From contig JALBYC010000007.1 in NCBI GenBank assembly GCA_023212645.1, positions 372,001 to 436,000 of the forward strand: 64,000 bases of DNA. The letters run 5' to 3'. The position numbers and the translations under genes are program-made. Each line of letters opens with the position of its first letter. The first letter of the stretch is position 1. The stretch comes from Farysia itapuensis (taxonomy: Eukaryota; Basidiomycota; Ustilaginomycetes; Ustilaginales; Ustilaginaceae). The notes beneath the pieces are model-generated. The model did not search any database. It was not told the origin of the DNA and saw only the letters and a list, made by a program, of their open reading frames with translations. Shown here one piece after another: positions 38,369 through 46,169 of this stretch.

Positions 38369-39316
38369 TCATCTAGGTGGTGTAAATCGTGTGTGTGTGT
38401 GCGTGCTGGAAGAGCGGGCTTGCAGGGTCTGTTGGCGTAGCTGGCCAAGTTCGTCCATCTGTCGCGATCTGGTTTCTTCATCCCGCGCGAACTTGTAGAA
38501 CGCCGGGCCGAGATGTCTCTTGTCCCTGTTAGGATCAAAGTGTCCTACTGCGGGTGGCGGTTTGGCGCTGCGTGGCAGGCTCGGAGTGTAGACTGGGAAA
38601 CTGGTCGCCGGACCATAGACGACTTGTTCTTCGCTTTGCTCGTCGATGGGGGGCCGAACACCCGGTACAGAGGACAAGAACTCGCGCGGGACGTCGGAGA
38701 GATTAGCGATGCGTGTCCTTCCATACTCATCAACGTAATCCACCTCGGGATCTTCTCCGTTCGTAACTGCTTGAGTTGGAGGAGAGTCGGGGGGAGGAGT
38801 GCGTCTGGATTGTGATTCTTGCGCTTTGCGTTGCCAGTCGATGCTAGATTCTGCCAGCTGGTCATCGTCCATTCCAGCGTACTTGCCCGCTTCCAGCTGC
38901 GCATAGATCTTGGCTTTTCGCTCCATGTTGCGTCGTATGGCGTCCAGTTGGGCTTTGCTCGGTGCTTCGTCGGTATCTACCTCTCTTCGATGACGTTTCT
39001 TCGCGCTACTGCTGCTGGGCATTGCACCGGATCTGTCGCCTTTAGCAAGCTTGGCATTGGTTTCTAGCGGAGGCGGTGCTGGAGAGAGGCGCTTGCTTTT
39101 GACTCTCTTGTCCCAGTACGAAAGAGAGGCATCCTGTGCAGATGCACTATCTTTTCGCTTCTGACCATGTTTGGCAGTATTACGGCCAGAAGCAGCTTTA
39201 GCGCGTTCCAACTCGTCCTTCAAACTAAAAAGCGAGGAAGAGATAGACGCCGATCCAGAGCTACTCTGTGACCTTGCCGCTTTAGCCGCCTTAGCAGACG
39301 CCTTGTTCAGAGACAT
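38369..39316 (-). CDS. CCDC174-family nuclear protein
   Basis: 315 residues. The family match rests on the central VDYVDEYGRTRIANLSDVPR segment and the C-terminal HLGPAFYKFARDEETRSRQM and DELGQLRQQTLQARS, which resemble CCDC174 (a nuclear protein linked in animals to splicing and exon-junction factors). The N-terminal third is Ala/Ser/Lys-rich, with LFSLKDELERAKAAS and a bipartite-like basic stretch (KKRHRREVD). A charged helical stretch follows (LDAIRRNMERKAKIYAQLEA). The start at 39316 is an ATG. The role in fungi is not established. It is convergent with RPC82 and lies in tandem downstream of LST8. Confidence 0.82.
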   Translation of the reverse strand: MSLNKASAKAAKAARSQSSSGSASISSSLFSLKDELERAKAASGRNTAKHGQKRKDSASAQDASLSYWDKRVKSKRLSPAPPPLETNAKLAKGDRSGAMPSSSSAKKRHRREVDTDEAPSKAQLDAIRRNMERKAKIYAQLEAGKYAGMDDDQLAESSIDWQRKAQESQSRRTPPPDSPPTQAVTNGEDPEVDYVDEYGRTRIANLSDVPREFLSSVPGVRPPIDEQSEEQVVYGPATSFPVYTPSLPRSAKPPPAVGHFDPNRDKRHLGPAFYKFARDEETRSRQMDELGQLRQQTLQARSSSTHTHTRFTPPR

Positions 39317-39487
39317 TTACGATTAAGCCATGACTGTGGTGGTGGTCCCATTCACGATTCTCCTCCACAAAAAAGTCGCCAGTCAAATGGCAACTAACGC
39401 AGACATCTTCACAACCTCATTGTAGGCACTTCAATGATTGGCATGGATGGTATACAGAGTGCATGTGATAGAGATTGATCAGAAGTA

Positions 39488-40711
39488 TCATGGACCGCCG
39501 AGAGAAGCATCGTTGAGCGCTACACAGACCGCTGCTCTGTGATGGCCGTTGTACTGGCGCACCGTTTCGCCGGATGCCAGCTCCCAGAGTCGAGCGACAT
39601 GATCAGAACTGGCGGTGACGAGGTAGGCCGAGTCGGCGCTAAAGGCTGCGTCCCAGACCCAGCGCTGATGGCCGACCAGGGTCTTTTCCAGTGCAAACTC
39701 GTAGCGCGAGGTGGACCAGATCTTGACGGTAGCGTCGGCCGAGCAGGTTGCCAGGTGGCGGACGTCGGGACTGAGCAGGACGCGGGTGAGGTACTTTTCG
39801 TGTGCCTGGAACGTCGTCACTGGCTGTAGCTCTGTGAAGTCGCCGGTGGCGCCCTGTGGTGTAGCTGCTGCATGCTGCTGTTGCTGCAATGTCTGATTGA
39901 TGGGCTGCCCCTGTGCGTCAAAGTTGCCGTTCTGGATACGCCAGACGTAGACCTTGCCTCTATTGTTGCCGGCCACGAGACAGCTTCCGTCGGCGGCAAC
40001 GGTGACGGATCGTATGGGGACATCTTCTTCGGGTACCAGCTCGTGCGAGCAGCCATTCTGACTCAGATCCCACACCTTGACACTACCATGCTGGTCGCAC
40101 GAAACAAGCTCTCCCTGGTTGGGATGCACGACAACATCGTTGACAGGGCCCCTGTGATCGTAGATTCTCGTCGCACGGCTCGTCCGTAAATCCCAGATCT
40201 TGAGCATGCCGTCTTCACCGCCGGAGACGAGCCACTGCATGTCGCAGTGCCACGCGATGGCCGTCACGTTGCCATGATGTCCGTCAAGCGTAGCTATGGG
40301 TTGTGCTGGGGCGCCTGGTACGGAGCTGCCCCCTCCACCGTTGGAAACACCCGTGTTGGACCCACCAGCAGGCGCATTGCCGGGGGCGGCAACCGAACAG
40401 TCGTACAGACGGATGTGAGAGTTGGCAGCAGCAGCGAGGAATCGCTTGTCTGGGCTGATGGCGAGTCGGTTCACCTGCGAATCTGGATGCTGGATTGTAC
40501 GCGAGCAGATGCCGGACCACGCCTCCCAAAAGCGAATCGTGTGGTCGTACCCCGCAGTGACGAGAATGACGGAGAGGGCATCCTGCTGTCCACCTTGACG
40601 AGCTGCTGCGGATGCCTGTGCGGCCTGATGTTGCTGCTGTACCTCGTGTACTGATCCGGGCGGTGATCTACCCTGTATTGGCACGCGTGCTGGCGCCCTC
40701 TTCGCCGCCAT
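39488..40711 (-). CDS. LST8: TOR complex subunit LST8 (WD40)
   Basis: 407-residue WD40-repeat protein, core partner of TOR kinase in TORC1 and TORC2. Seven blades are recognisable: VILVTAGYDHTIRFWEAWSG, VNRLAISPDKRFLAAAANSH, VTAIAWHCDMQWLVSGGEDG, VNDVVVHPNQGELVSCDQHG, IRSVTVAADGSCLVAGNNRG, LTRVLLSPDVRHLATCSADA, VWDAAFSADSAYLVTASSDH. The order and wording match Lst8. Compared with yeast and human Lst8 (303 and 326 residues) it has an N-terminal Gln/Ala-rich extension of about 45 residues, a Gly/Ser/Asn-rich insert between blades 2 and 3 and a Gln-rich insert in a later loop. The start is the first ATG at 40711; the frame continues upstream only to a GTG. It is divergent from mL44 over 291 bp. 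Confidence 0.94.
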   Translation of the reverse strand: MAAKRAPARVPIQGRSPPGSVHEVQQQHQAAQASAAARQGGQQDALSVILVTAGYDHTIRFWEAWSGICSRTIQHPDSQVNRLAISPDKRFLAAAANSHIRLYDCSVAAPGNAPAGGSNTGVSNGGGGSSVPGAPAQPIATLDGHHGNVTAIAWHCDMQWLVSGGEDGMLKIWDLRTSRATRIYDHRGPVNDVVVHPNQGELVSCDQHGSVKVWDLSQNGCSHELVPEEDVPIRSVTVAADGSCLVAGNNRGKVYVWRIQNGNFDAQGQPINQTLQQQQHAAATPQGATGDFTELQPVTTFQAHEKYLTRVLLSPDVRHLATCSADATVKIWSTSRYEFALEKTLVGHQRWVWDAAFSADSAYLVTASSDHVARLWELASGETVRQYNGHHRAAVCVALNDASLGGP

Positions 40712-41002
40712 GCCGCGTTGTGTAGTCACAGAGTGCAGTGAAAAGAGGGCGGGATGTGAGTGGGAGGTGGAGTTGGGACAATTGACTCGTGCGAATGGAA
40801 GATGGGTGTCAGGATCACGTGAAGCTGGTCAGGTTAGGTTCACGGTTTGCTCATTTTTTCTTCGCTCGCCTCACTCTCTCTGTGTCTGACAAAAGGTGCA
40901 ATCCAAATCGGAAGAAAGTAGACTCGGTCACCATCATCGCCTGCCTGCCCAATCTCAATCCCTACACCCATCGTCCACTTTGGGCTTCCCCACCCCCTCG
41001 TC

Positions 41003-42349
41003 ATGTCGGCGAACAGATCCGTGTCCAGGATATTGGCACGCTCCTGGCAAGCTTCCAATCCATTAGCATCCACAGCCGGCGCTTCAACCTCTTCCGCATC
41101 TTCGATCACCGTGCTTCCTCCCTCATCCTCTTCACGCATTCAATCAAGACGCAGCATCTCTTCCTCTTCCCGTAAAAACGCAGAATTGGCAGGAGCGGAA
41201 ACGCTTCCCGCCAAGGCTTCTGTTCATGAAGGCATGTTCCCCGCAGTGCACCTGCCCCAGCTGGCCCGCCAAGATCCCAAGCTATATTCGGCTGTTCGAC
41301 CACCTCCCATTTCATCCATTGCGGCCCTGACCTCTCGTCTGGGCTTGATTCCTGCTGGAACAGATGCCGAGACAAAGGAGCGTCGGATCAAGCTCGTATA
41401 CCAGGCATGCACACATCCATCCTTCCAAACCGTCATCGACAAAGCATTGGCAGCAGAATCGTCTCTAACAAAGGACATGTCGCCGTCCGGACTGGTACGC
41501 CACAAACTGGACGACAAAGCTCATCTCGATGCTGTACAGTATTTCCCTACCCAGAGCCAAGTTGAAAGCCAGGCCACATTGTCAACCCTCGGCAATTCCT
41601 TACTTGGCCTGATTGCGGCGGAATTCTTGCATCTGCGCTATCCCAATCTGCCAACGCGGGTGCTCAAGGCAGCTGTCTCGGGCTTTGTGGGAACGCTCAC
41701 CTTGTCCAACGTCGCATTTTCGCTCGGATTCGGCTCGCAGGGCATCTTGCGTTGGAACAAAGATGCACGAATCGCACGTCCTCAAATGACCGGTCCACAA
41801 TCAGCTTCAAGCGCTGCTCCAGAGAAGGCTCTGCTACAAGACGTCGCAGGCGACTCTTTCCGAGCCATTGTCGGACTGGTTTTCCAAGAGCAGGGTCTCT
41901 CGGCTGCTCGACGCTTTGTCACTGTACATCTTCTCAACCGTCGTCTGGACCTGGCCAAGATGCTCAAGTTCAACGATCCAAAACGCGCCCTGACGACCAC
42001 GTGCGAAAAGTACGGCAAAGATCCACCGCAGTCTCGCATTGTTGCCGAGACGGGACGGCGCAGCAGCAGCCCGATCTTTGTCGTCGGCGTCTGGTCTGGC
42101 GCCACCAAAGTGGGCGAAGGCACCGGAAGCAGTATCCGCATGGCTGAATTCCGCGCTGCCGAGGATGCACTCAGAAGATTGTACCTCACCGAAACACCGC
42201 TGGGCGACTTTGACGTGCCTAGCTCGACGCTAGATGCAGCGTACGTCGGCGCCACGCCATCTACAGAAGCGTTGGATCCGGTCAACTACGTCCCACAGCC
42301 TATTGGAGAAGCAGAAGTCATGGTCGCTGCGGGCAAGAACTCAGACTAA
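41003..42349 (+). CDS. MRPL3: Mitochondrial large-subunit ribosomal protein mL44 (MRPL3)
   Basis: 448 residues. The first 60 are Ser/Arg/Ala-rich without acidic residues (MSANRSVSRILARSWQ ... SRRSISSSSRKN), a mitochondrial presequence. Residues about 110-300 are an RNase III-like fold (YQACTHPSFQTVIDKALAAE, ATLSTLGNSLLGLIAAEFLH, DVAGDSFRAIVGLVFQEQGL). The canonical catalytic signature is lost: the ExLEFLGDxxL stretch reads TLSTLGNSLL, so acids are missing and the fold is structural. Residues about 320-400 form a double-stranded-RNA-binding domain (DPKRALTTTCEKYGKDPPQS, and VGVWSGATKVGEGTGSSIRM). This matches the mL44/Mrpl3 architecture. The start is an ATG at 41003. Confidence 0.93.
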   Translation: MSANRSVSRILARSWQASNPLASTAGASTSSASSITVLPPSSSSRIQSRRSISSSSRKNAELAGAETLPAKASVHEGMFPAVHLPQLARQDPKLYSAVRPPPISSIAALTSRLGLIPAGTDAETKERRIKLVYQACTHPSFQTVIDKALAAESSLTKDMSPSGLVRHKLDDKAHLDAVQYFPTQSQVESQATLSTLGNSLLGLIAAEFLHLRYPNLPTRVLKAAVSGFVGTLTLSNVAFSLGFGSQGILRWNKDARIARPQMTGPQSASSAAPEKALLQDVAGDSFRAIVGLVFQEQGLSAARRFVTVHLLNRRLDLAKMLKFNDPKRALTTTCEKYGKDPPQSRIVAETGRRSSSPIFVVGVWSGATKVGEGTGSSIRMAEFRAAEDALRRLYLTETPLGDFDVPSSTLDAAYVGATPSTEALDPVNYVPQPIGEAEVMVAAGKNSD

Positions 42350-42472
42350 ATACCATCATCATCTAGAACAACCGCGCAACAACACGCATCAGACCAAAAA
42401 TCGGGGCTATATACTCATTGTGAAAATGCAAGCCCTTCTTGATATTTCAAACATCGTGTCAGTCTGTGCGCT

Positions 42473-43720
42473 TTACGCAACGTCGTCAAAGTCTTCGCCT
42501 CCAAGACCGTCATCGTCGTCACTATCGTCGTCATTCTCGCCAAAGTCTTCTTCGTCATTTTGCACGCCGTTCGAGCCAGAAGGAGCTGTGCTGCGTTGTT
42601 GATGTTGTTGTTGCTGCTGTTGTTCGGACTTTTCCTGTTCTTTGCGCATATTGCTGTATTCGGGTTTGAGACTCCAGTTGCCGACGTAGGGTCCTCGTTT
42701 GTGCAAGTCGGCGATGCCGGTGAGTGTTTCGCGCAGGTAGCTCTCCGGCTGCTGAGTCTCGCTGCGCAACTTTTTGAGGGACCAGTACTGCCATCGCTCG
42801 AACAGGGTAAAGAGAAGGTCCAGCAGCTCGTTTTTCGGCATTCGAGCAAACTTTTCCGGGGCGCCTCCGCTGCTGTTGGAGGCCGACTTGGGTTTTTGGG
42901 CAATAGCAGCGTTGAAGCGGGACTTTTGCGAGACCAGACCGTTACCGACACCGGCTACGAGCATGTTGTGTCGCCCCGCGTCGGAACTGTCGAGCATTTT
43001 GATCGAGCGTTTGGGTTTACTGGCCTCTTCGCGTCTTTTGCGCAGCAGTTCGCGGTAGGAATCCGAGATGGGGGCGGAACTCCCAAAGCTCTGTTTGGTA
43101 TCGGCTGTCGAGCGGATTTGCGGTTGTAGAGCAGCTTCGTTGGTAACAGTTCCGTTGAGGCAGGTGGTTCGCTTTGTTCTGCTGCGTTTCATCACTCTAC
43201 CGTACTCGTCCACGGGAGCATCGTCTTCATCTGAATCGTCGTCCGGTTGAGCCACGTCTTCCACCTTTTCGCGAAAGGCATAGATATTGCGCTTCAGCGT
43301 GGCTTCCGAGTTCGAGGTCAACTTCAAGTCGTAGGCTCGAGGCATGCTTTCCCACCTTGGATTGCGAGAGGACCCAGGCTCGGTAGGGATGGGCGGTTGT
43401 GGAGCTTCTGGAAGTAACAGCTCCATGCGTTGATGTCCCGTGTGGTCAGGATCGTATACACGCACTGTGCCAAGCCGAAGATCGTCTGTAGTGATGGACG
43501 ACCACGCTTCGAGCAGGAACTTGGGGATCTTGACGAGCCAGACGGGATGTCGACCTTTGGACATATCCAGGTCTTCGTCCGGTTCTGGAGACATGCGGTA
43601 GCGATCTGACGCATCACCGTCGTCTGCGGCACCCCGCGCTCGTTTCCCCAAGGCAGATGCAGAAGCGCCCTGATCTACTGGATCGGCTATTGGCTCAATG
43701 TCATCCTCATAGTTGGACAT
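42473..43720 (-). CDS. TFG2: Transcription initiation factor IIF subunit beta (TFG2)
   Basis: 415-residue TFIIF beta (RAP30) homologue, which binds RNA polymerase II and stabilises the preinitiation complex. After an acidic N-terminus come PVWLVKIPKFLLEAWSSITT and LRLGTVRVYD, the dimerisation domain that pairs with Tfg1. Then MPRAYDLKLTSNSEATLKRN and VEDVAQP. The C-terminal winged helix is KFARMPKNELLDLLFTLFER, WQYWSLKKLRSETQQPESYL, and KRGPYVGNWSLKPEYS, the DNA-binding part. A poly-Gln stretch and a strongly acidic end (EDFGENDDDSDDDDGLGGED) follow. The start is the ATG at 43720. It is convergent with mL44. Confidence 0.95.
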   Translation of the reverse strand: MSNYEDDIEPIADPVDQGASASALGKRARGAADDGDASDRYRMSPEPDEDLDMSKGRHPVWLVKIPKFLLEAWSSITTDDLRLGTVRVYDPDHTGHQRMELLLPEAPQPPIPTEPGSSRNPRWESMPRAYDLKLTSNSEATLKRNIYAFREKVEDVAQPDDDSDEDDAPVDEYGRVMKRSRTKRTTCLNGTVTNEAALQPQIRSTADTKQSFGSSAPISDSYRELLRKRREEASKPKRSIKMLDSSDAGRHNMLVAGVGNGLVSQKSRFNAAIAQKPKSASNSSGGAPEKFARMPKNELLDLLFTLFERWQYWSLKKLRSETQQPESYLRETLTGIADLHKRGPYVGNWSLKPEYSNMRKEQEKSEQQQQQQHQQRSTAPSGSNGVQNDEEDFGENDDDSDDDDGLGGEDFDDVA

Positions 43721-44229
43721 GTTGGTCTGGATGAGGACGGCGGTACAAGGGGGGTTGAACCACCTTGGCTACTTTGAATCCATCGGGTCAATTCATAGAT
43801 TCATCGGGCTAGACTGATGCAGATCTAACATAGTCCAGCTCGAAGATCTACCGCGGCGCATTTTATATCGCAAGTATGCAGGTTGCCGTCGGCCTGCATC
43901 GGAGAATAGCATCCACAAAATCTTTGTACTTTGGTCCATGGGCTCCAGCAATCGTTGCTCGGGTTCTCTGGGCTCTAGACATACCTTGCCACCACAGCTC
44001 ACATTTTACTGCTCTGCCAATAGGATTGTGCATATCATGATTGTGGGGTAGAGACCAAGGGTCTGGTGCCTGATTGGTTGTAATGACATGATAGCTGCCA
44101 AAAAACCCTGTTTTGTTTGCCCTTTCCCCATCGCGTGACACCTTTTGTAGCACAAAGATAAGACGTTGCAAGCCTTTATAGCTGCTCCTTCTTGATCTTC
44201 ATTATCCTCCCTCACCTCTCTTGACCATC
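43721..44229. other. Divergent promoter region (TFG2 / APC permease)
   Basis: 509 bp between divergent starts. It has GATAAG at 44157-44162 (GATA-factor consensus) about 70 bp upstream of the permease ATG, and TTTATAG just before the start region. An apparent B-box-like GGTTCAACC near 43755 (minus strand) has no matching acceptor stem and is not a tRNA. No other gene is seen. Confidence 0.5.
44157..44162 (+). promoter_or_regulatory. GATA-type element upstream of the APC permease
   Basis: GATAAG lies about 70 bp before the ATG at 44230. Fungal GATA factors (AreA/Gln3-type) bind this sequence to control nitrogen permeases, so nitrogen control is plausible but is inference from one short site. 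Confidence 0.35.
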
Positions 44230-45939
44230 ATGGCTTCGTCTACTGCTCCGAATGAGGCGTTGATCCGGCAAGAAAAGGCTGCGCAGGTGCAGACTCAGTC
44301 GCTCCATGATTTCCGTGCAGCCGGCGGCCACTCTGCTGCAGCTTCAGTCCGCGACCTGACTGGCAAAGAGCCAGGCCCATTGGCTTCCAACACTATCCAC
44401 CAGAAGCACTTTTCGTCCCTCGCCCTCATTGGGCTCTGCTACTGCATCCTGAACTCCTGGACCGCTGCCTCGGCCTCGCTCTCCATCTCTCTTGTTTCCG
44501 GTGGACCGACAGTGATCCTGTGGGGTTTGGTGGTTGCTTTCATCGGCGCAATGGCCGTGGCCTTGTCCATGGCCGAGATTTGCCACGTATATCCTACCAC
44601 AGGTGGGCAGTATCATTGGGCGTTTGCGCTCGCTCCACCCCGCTTCCAGTATGCTATTGCTTACTTTACTGGCTGGATTGCCGTAGCCGGCTGGGTGGCC
44701 TTGACAGCGACGGCTTCTTCGCTCGCCGGTCAGTTCATCGTCGGCATCATTGCTCTGCTGCACGACAACTACGAGTCCAAGTCATGGCACATTTTCCTGG
44801 TGTATGTCGCATTCAGTCTCGGCGCGTGGGTGATTAATGCCTTTGGCGTGCGCATTCTCGATTCGCTCAATCGGGTAGCCATGATCTGGTCGCTCGTCGG
44901 AGCTGTGGTCATCATGATTACCTGTCTCGCACGCGCCTCGGGGAACTATCAGACGGGCACCTTTGTATTCACCTCCTTTGTCAACCAGACCGGCTGGAAC
45001 AACGGCGCCGCTTGGATTTTGGGCCTACTCCAAGCCGCTTTCTCCCTCATTGGCGCAGACGGCGCAACGCACTTGGTCGACGAGATCGATCGACCCTCGA
45101 TCAACGCTCCACGGGCCATGGTGCTCGCCGTGGCTATCGGCGCCGGATCGACGTTTATCGTCCTCATGGTCTTTCTCTTTGTCCTGGCTGATTTCCAGGG
45201 CGTCATCGAGAGCGCCAATGGACCGCTGCTCGAAATCATCTACCAGGCAGTCAGGAGTAAAGCGGGAGCAGTGTGTTTGCTCATGTTCCCCGTCTGTTCT
45301 ATGGCGTTCACTGCAACGGCGCTGTTGACGACGTCGTCACGCATGTCGCAGGCATTTGCACGCGATCGTGGCCTTCCCTTTTCCACCATACTACAGACAA
45401 TCCGCTTCGAAGTACCCCTGGCCGCATTGTGTCTGACCACCTTCTGGGTCATCATCTTTGGCTGCATCTATCTTGGATCTTCAAGTGCTCTAAATGCGAT
45501 TTTATCGAGCTCGGTCGTCCTGCTGCAAATCTCGTATATCATCCCTATCGCACTCCTTCTGCTTCGCGGACGCAGAATTCTCGACCAGGACAACGGCGGG
45601 GAACCACGTCGTTTCAACCTCGGCGCCTTTGGTCCCGTGATCAATGTCTTTTCCATCATCTTTGTATTGTTTACCGACATCTTCTTCCTCTTCCCGCCCG
45701 AGTTGCCCGTTTCAGGCACCAACATGAACTACACCGTCGTCGTCATCGCCGTAGTAGCCCTCTTCTCCATCGTAGCCTGGTTTGTACAGGGTCGCAAACA
45801 CTTCAAAGGTCCACTGGATATGGACGAGATCCTCTTCAGAACCCGTGGCTTTGGCAGGTACGACGATTCTTCCGCCAAAACGGCCGTTGCCAACGCAGGC
45901 ATCGCCCCACTGCACAACGCGGAAAAACCACTCGTTTGA
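44230..45939 (+). CDS. APC-family permease, GABA/choline-transporter type
   Basis: 569-residue amino acid/polyamine/organocation permease with about twelve membrane helices. Sequence features of the UGA4/HNM1 (GABA or choline) clade are seen: FSSLALIGLCYCILNSWTAA, LSISLVSGGPTVILWGLVVA, SMAEICHVYPTTGGQYHWAF, then INAFGVRILDSLNRVAMIWS, GADGATHLVDEIDRPSINAP, and SRMSQAFARDRGLPFSTIL. The N-terminal 55 residues are cytosolic. Substrate (GABA, choline or another amine) is not decidable by eye. The frame extends upstream only to a TTG; the ATG at 44230 (MASSTAPNEAL) is the start. A GATA site in the promoter suggests nitrogen regulation. Confidence 0.92.
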   Translation: MASSTAPNEALIRQEKAAQVQTQSLHDFRAAGGHSAAASVRDLTGKEPGPLASNTIHQKHFSSLALIGLCYCILNSWTAASASLSISLVSGGPTVILWGLVVAFIGAMAVALSMAEICHVYPTTGGQYHWAFALAPPRFQYAIAYFTGWIAVAGWVALTATASSLAGQFIVGIIALLHDNYESKSWHIFLVYVAFSLGAWVINAFGVRILDSLNRVAMIWSLVGAVVIMITCLARASGNYQTGTFVFTSFVNQTGWNNGAAWILGLLQAAFSLIGADGATHLVDEIDRPSINAPRAMVLAVAIGAGSTFIVLMVFLFVLADFQGVIESANGPLLEIIYQAVRSKAGAVCLLMFPVCSMAFTATALLTTSSRMSQAFARDRGLPFSTILQTIRFEVPLAALCLTTFWVIIFGCIYLGSSSALNAILSSSVVLLQISYIIPIALLLLRGRRILDQDNGGEPRRFNLGAFGPVINVFSIIFVLFTDIFFLFPPELPVSGTNMNYTVVVIAVVALFSIVAWFVQGRKHFKGPLDMDEILFRTRGFGRYDDSSAKTAVANAGIAPLHNAEKPLV

Positions 45940-46169
45940 AATTTCCCCCTCCCCCCTCTCCCACGCATGCTCTCTTCACAAACACCAAAGTCTCTCTCTC
46001 TCTCTTTTCTCTGAGGTTTATAGCAGGATGTACAATTACACAGGATTTTCTTACGCAAAAGCTCGCTTCTGAGCATTCGAGAGTGTATAGCCGCTTGCTA
46101 GTGCTATTTGGGATATATAGTGAAAACGGCTATGGTGGTAGTGAGCGGGCGCGGGACGGGGAAAGAATA

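Noticed and set aside
43740..43790. B-box-like GGTTCAACC on the minus strand, possible tRNA
   Set aside because: No A box at the right distance and no matching acceptor or anticodon stem.
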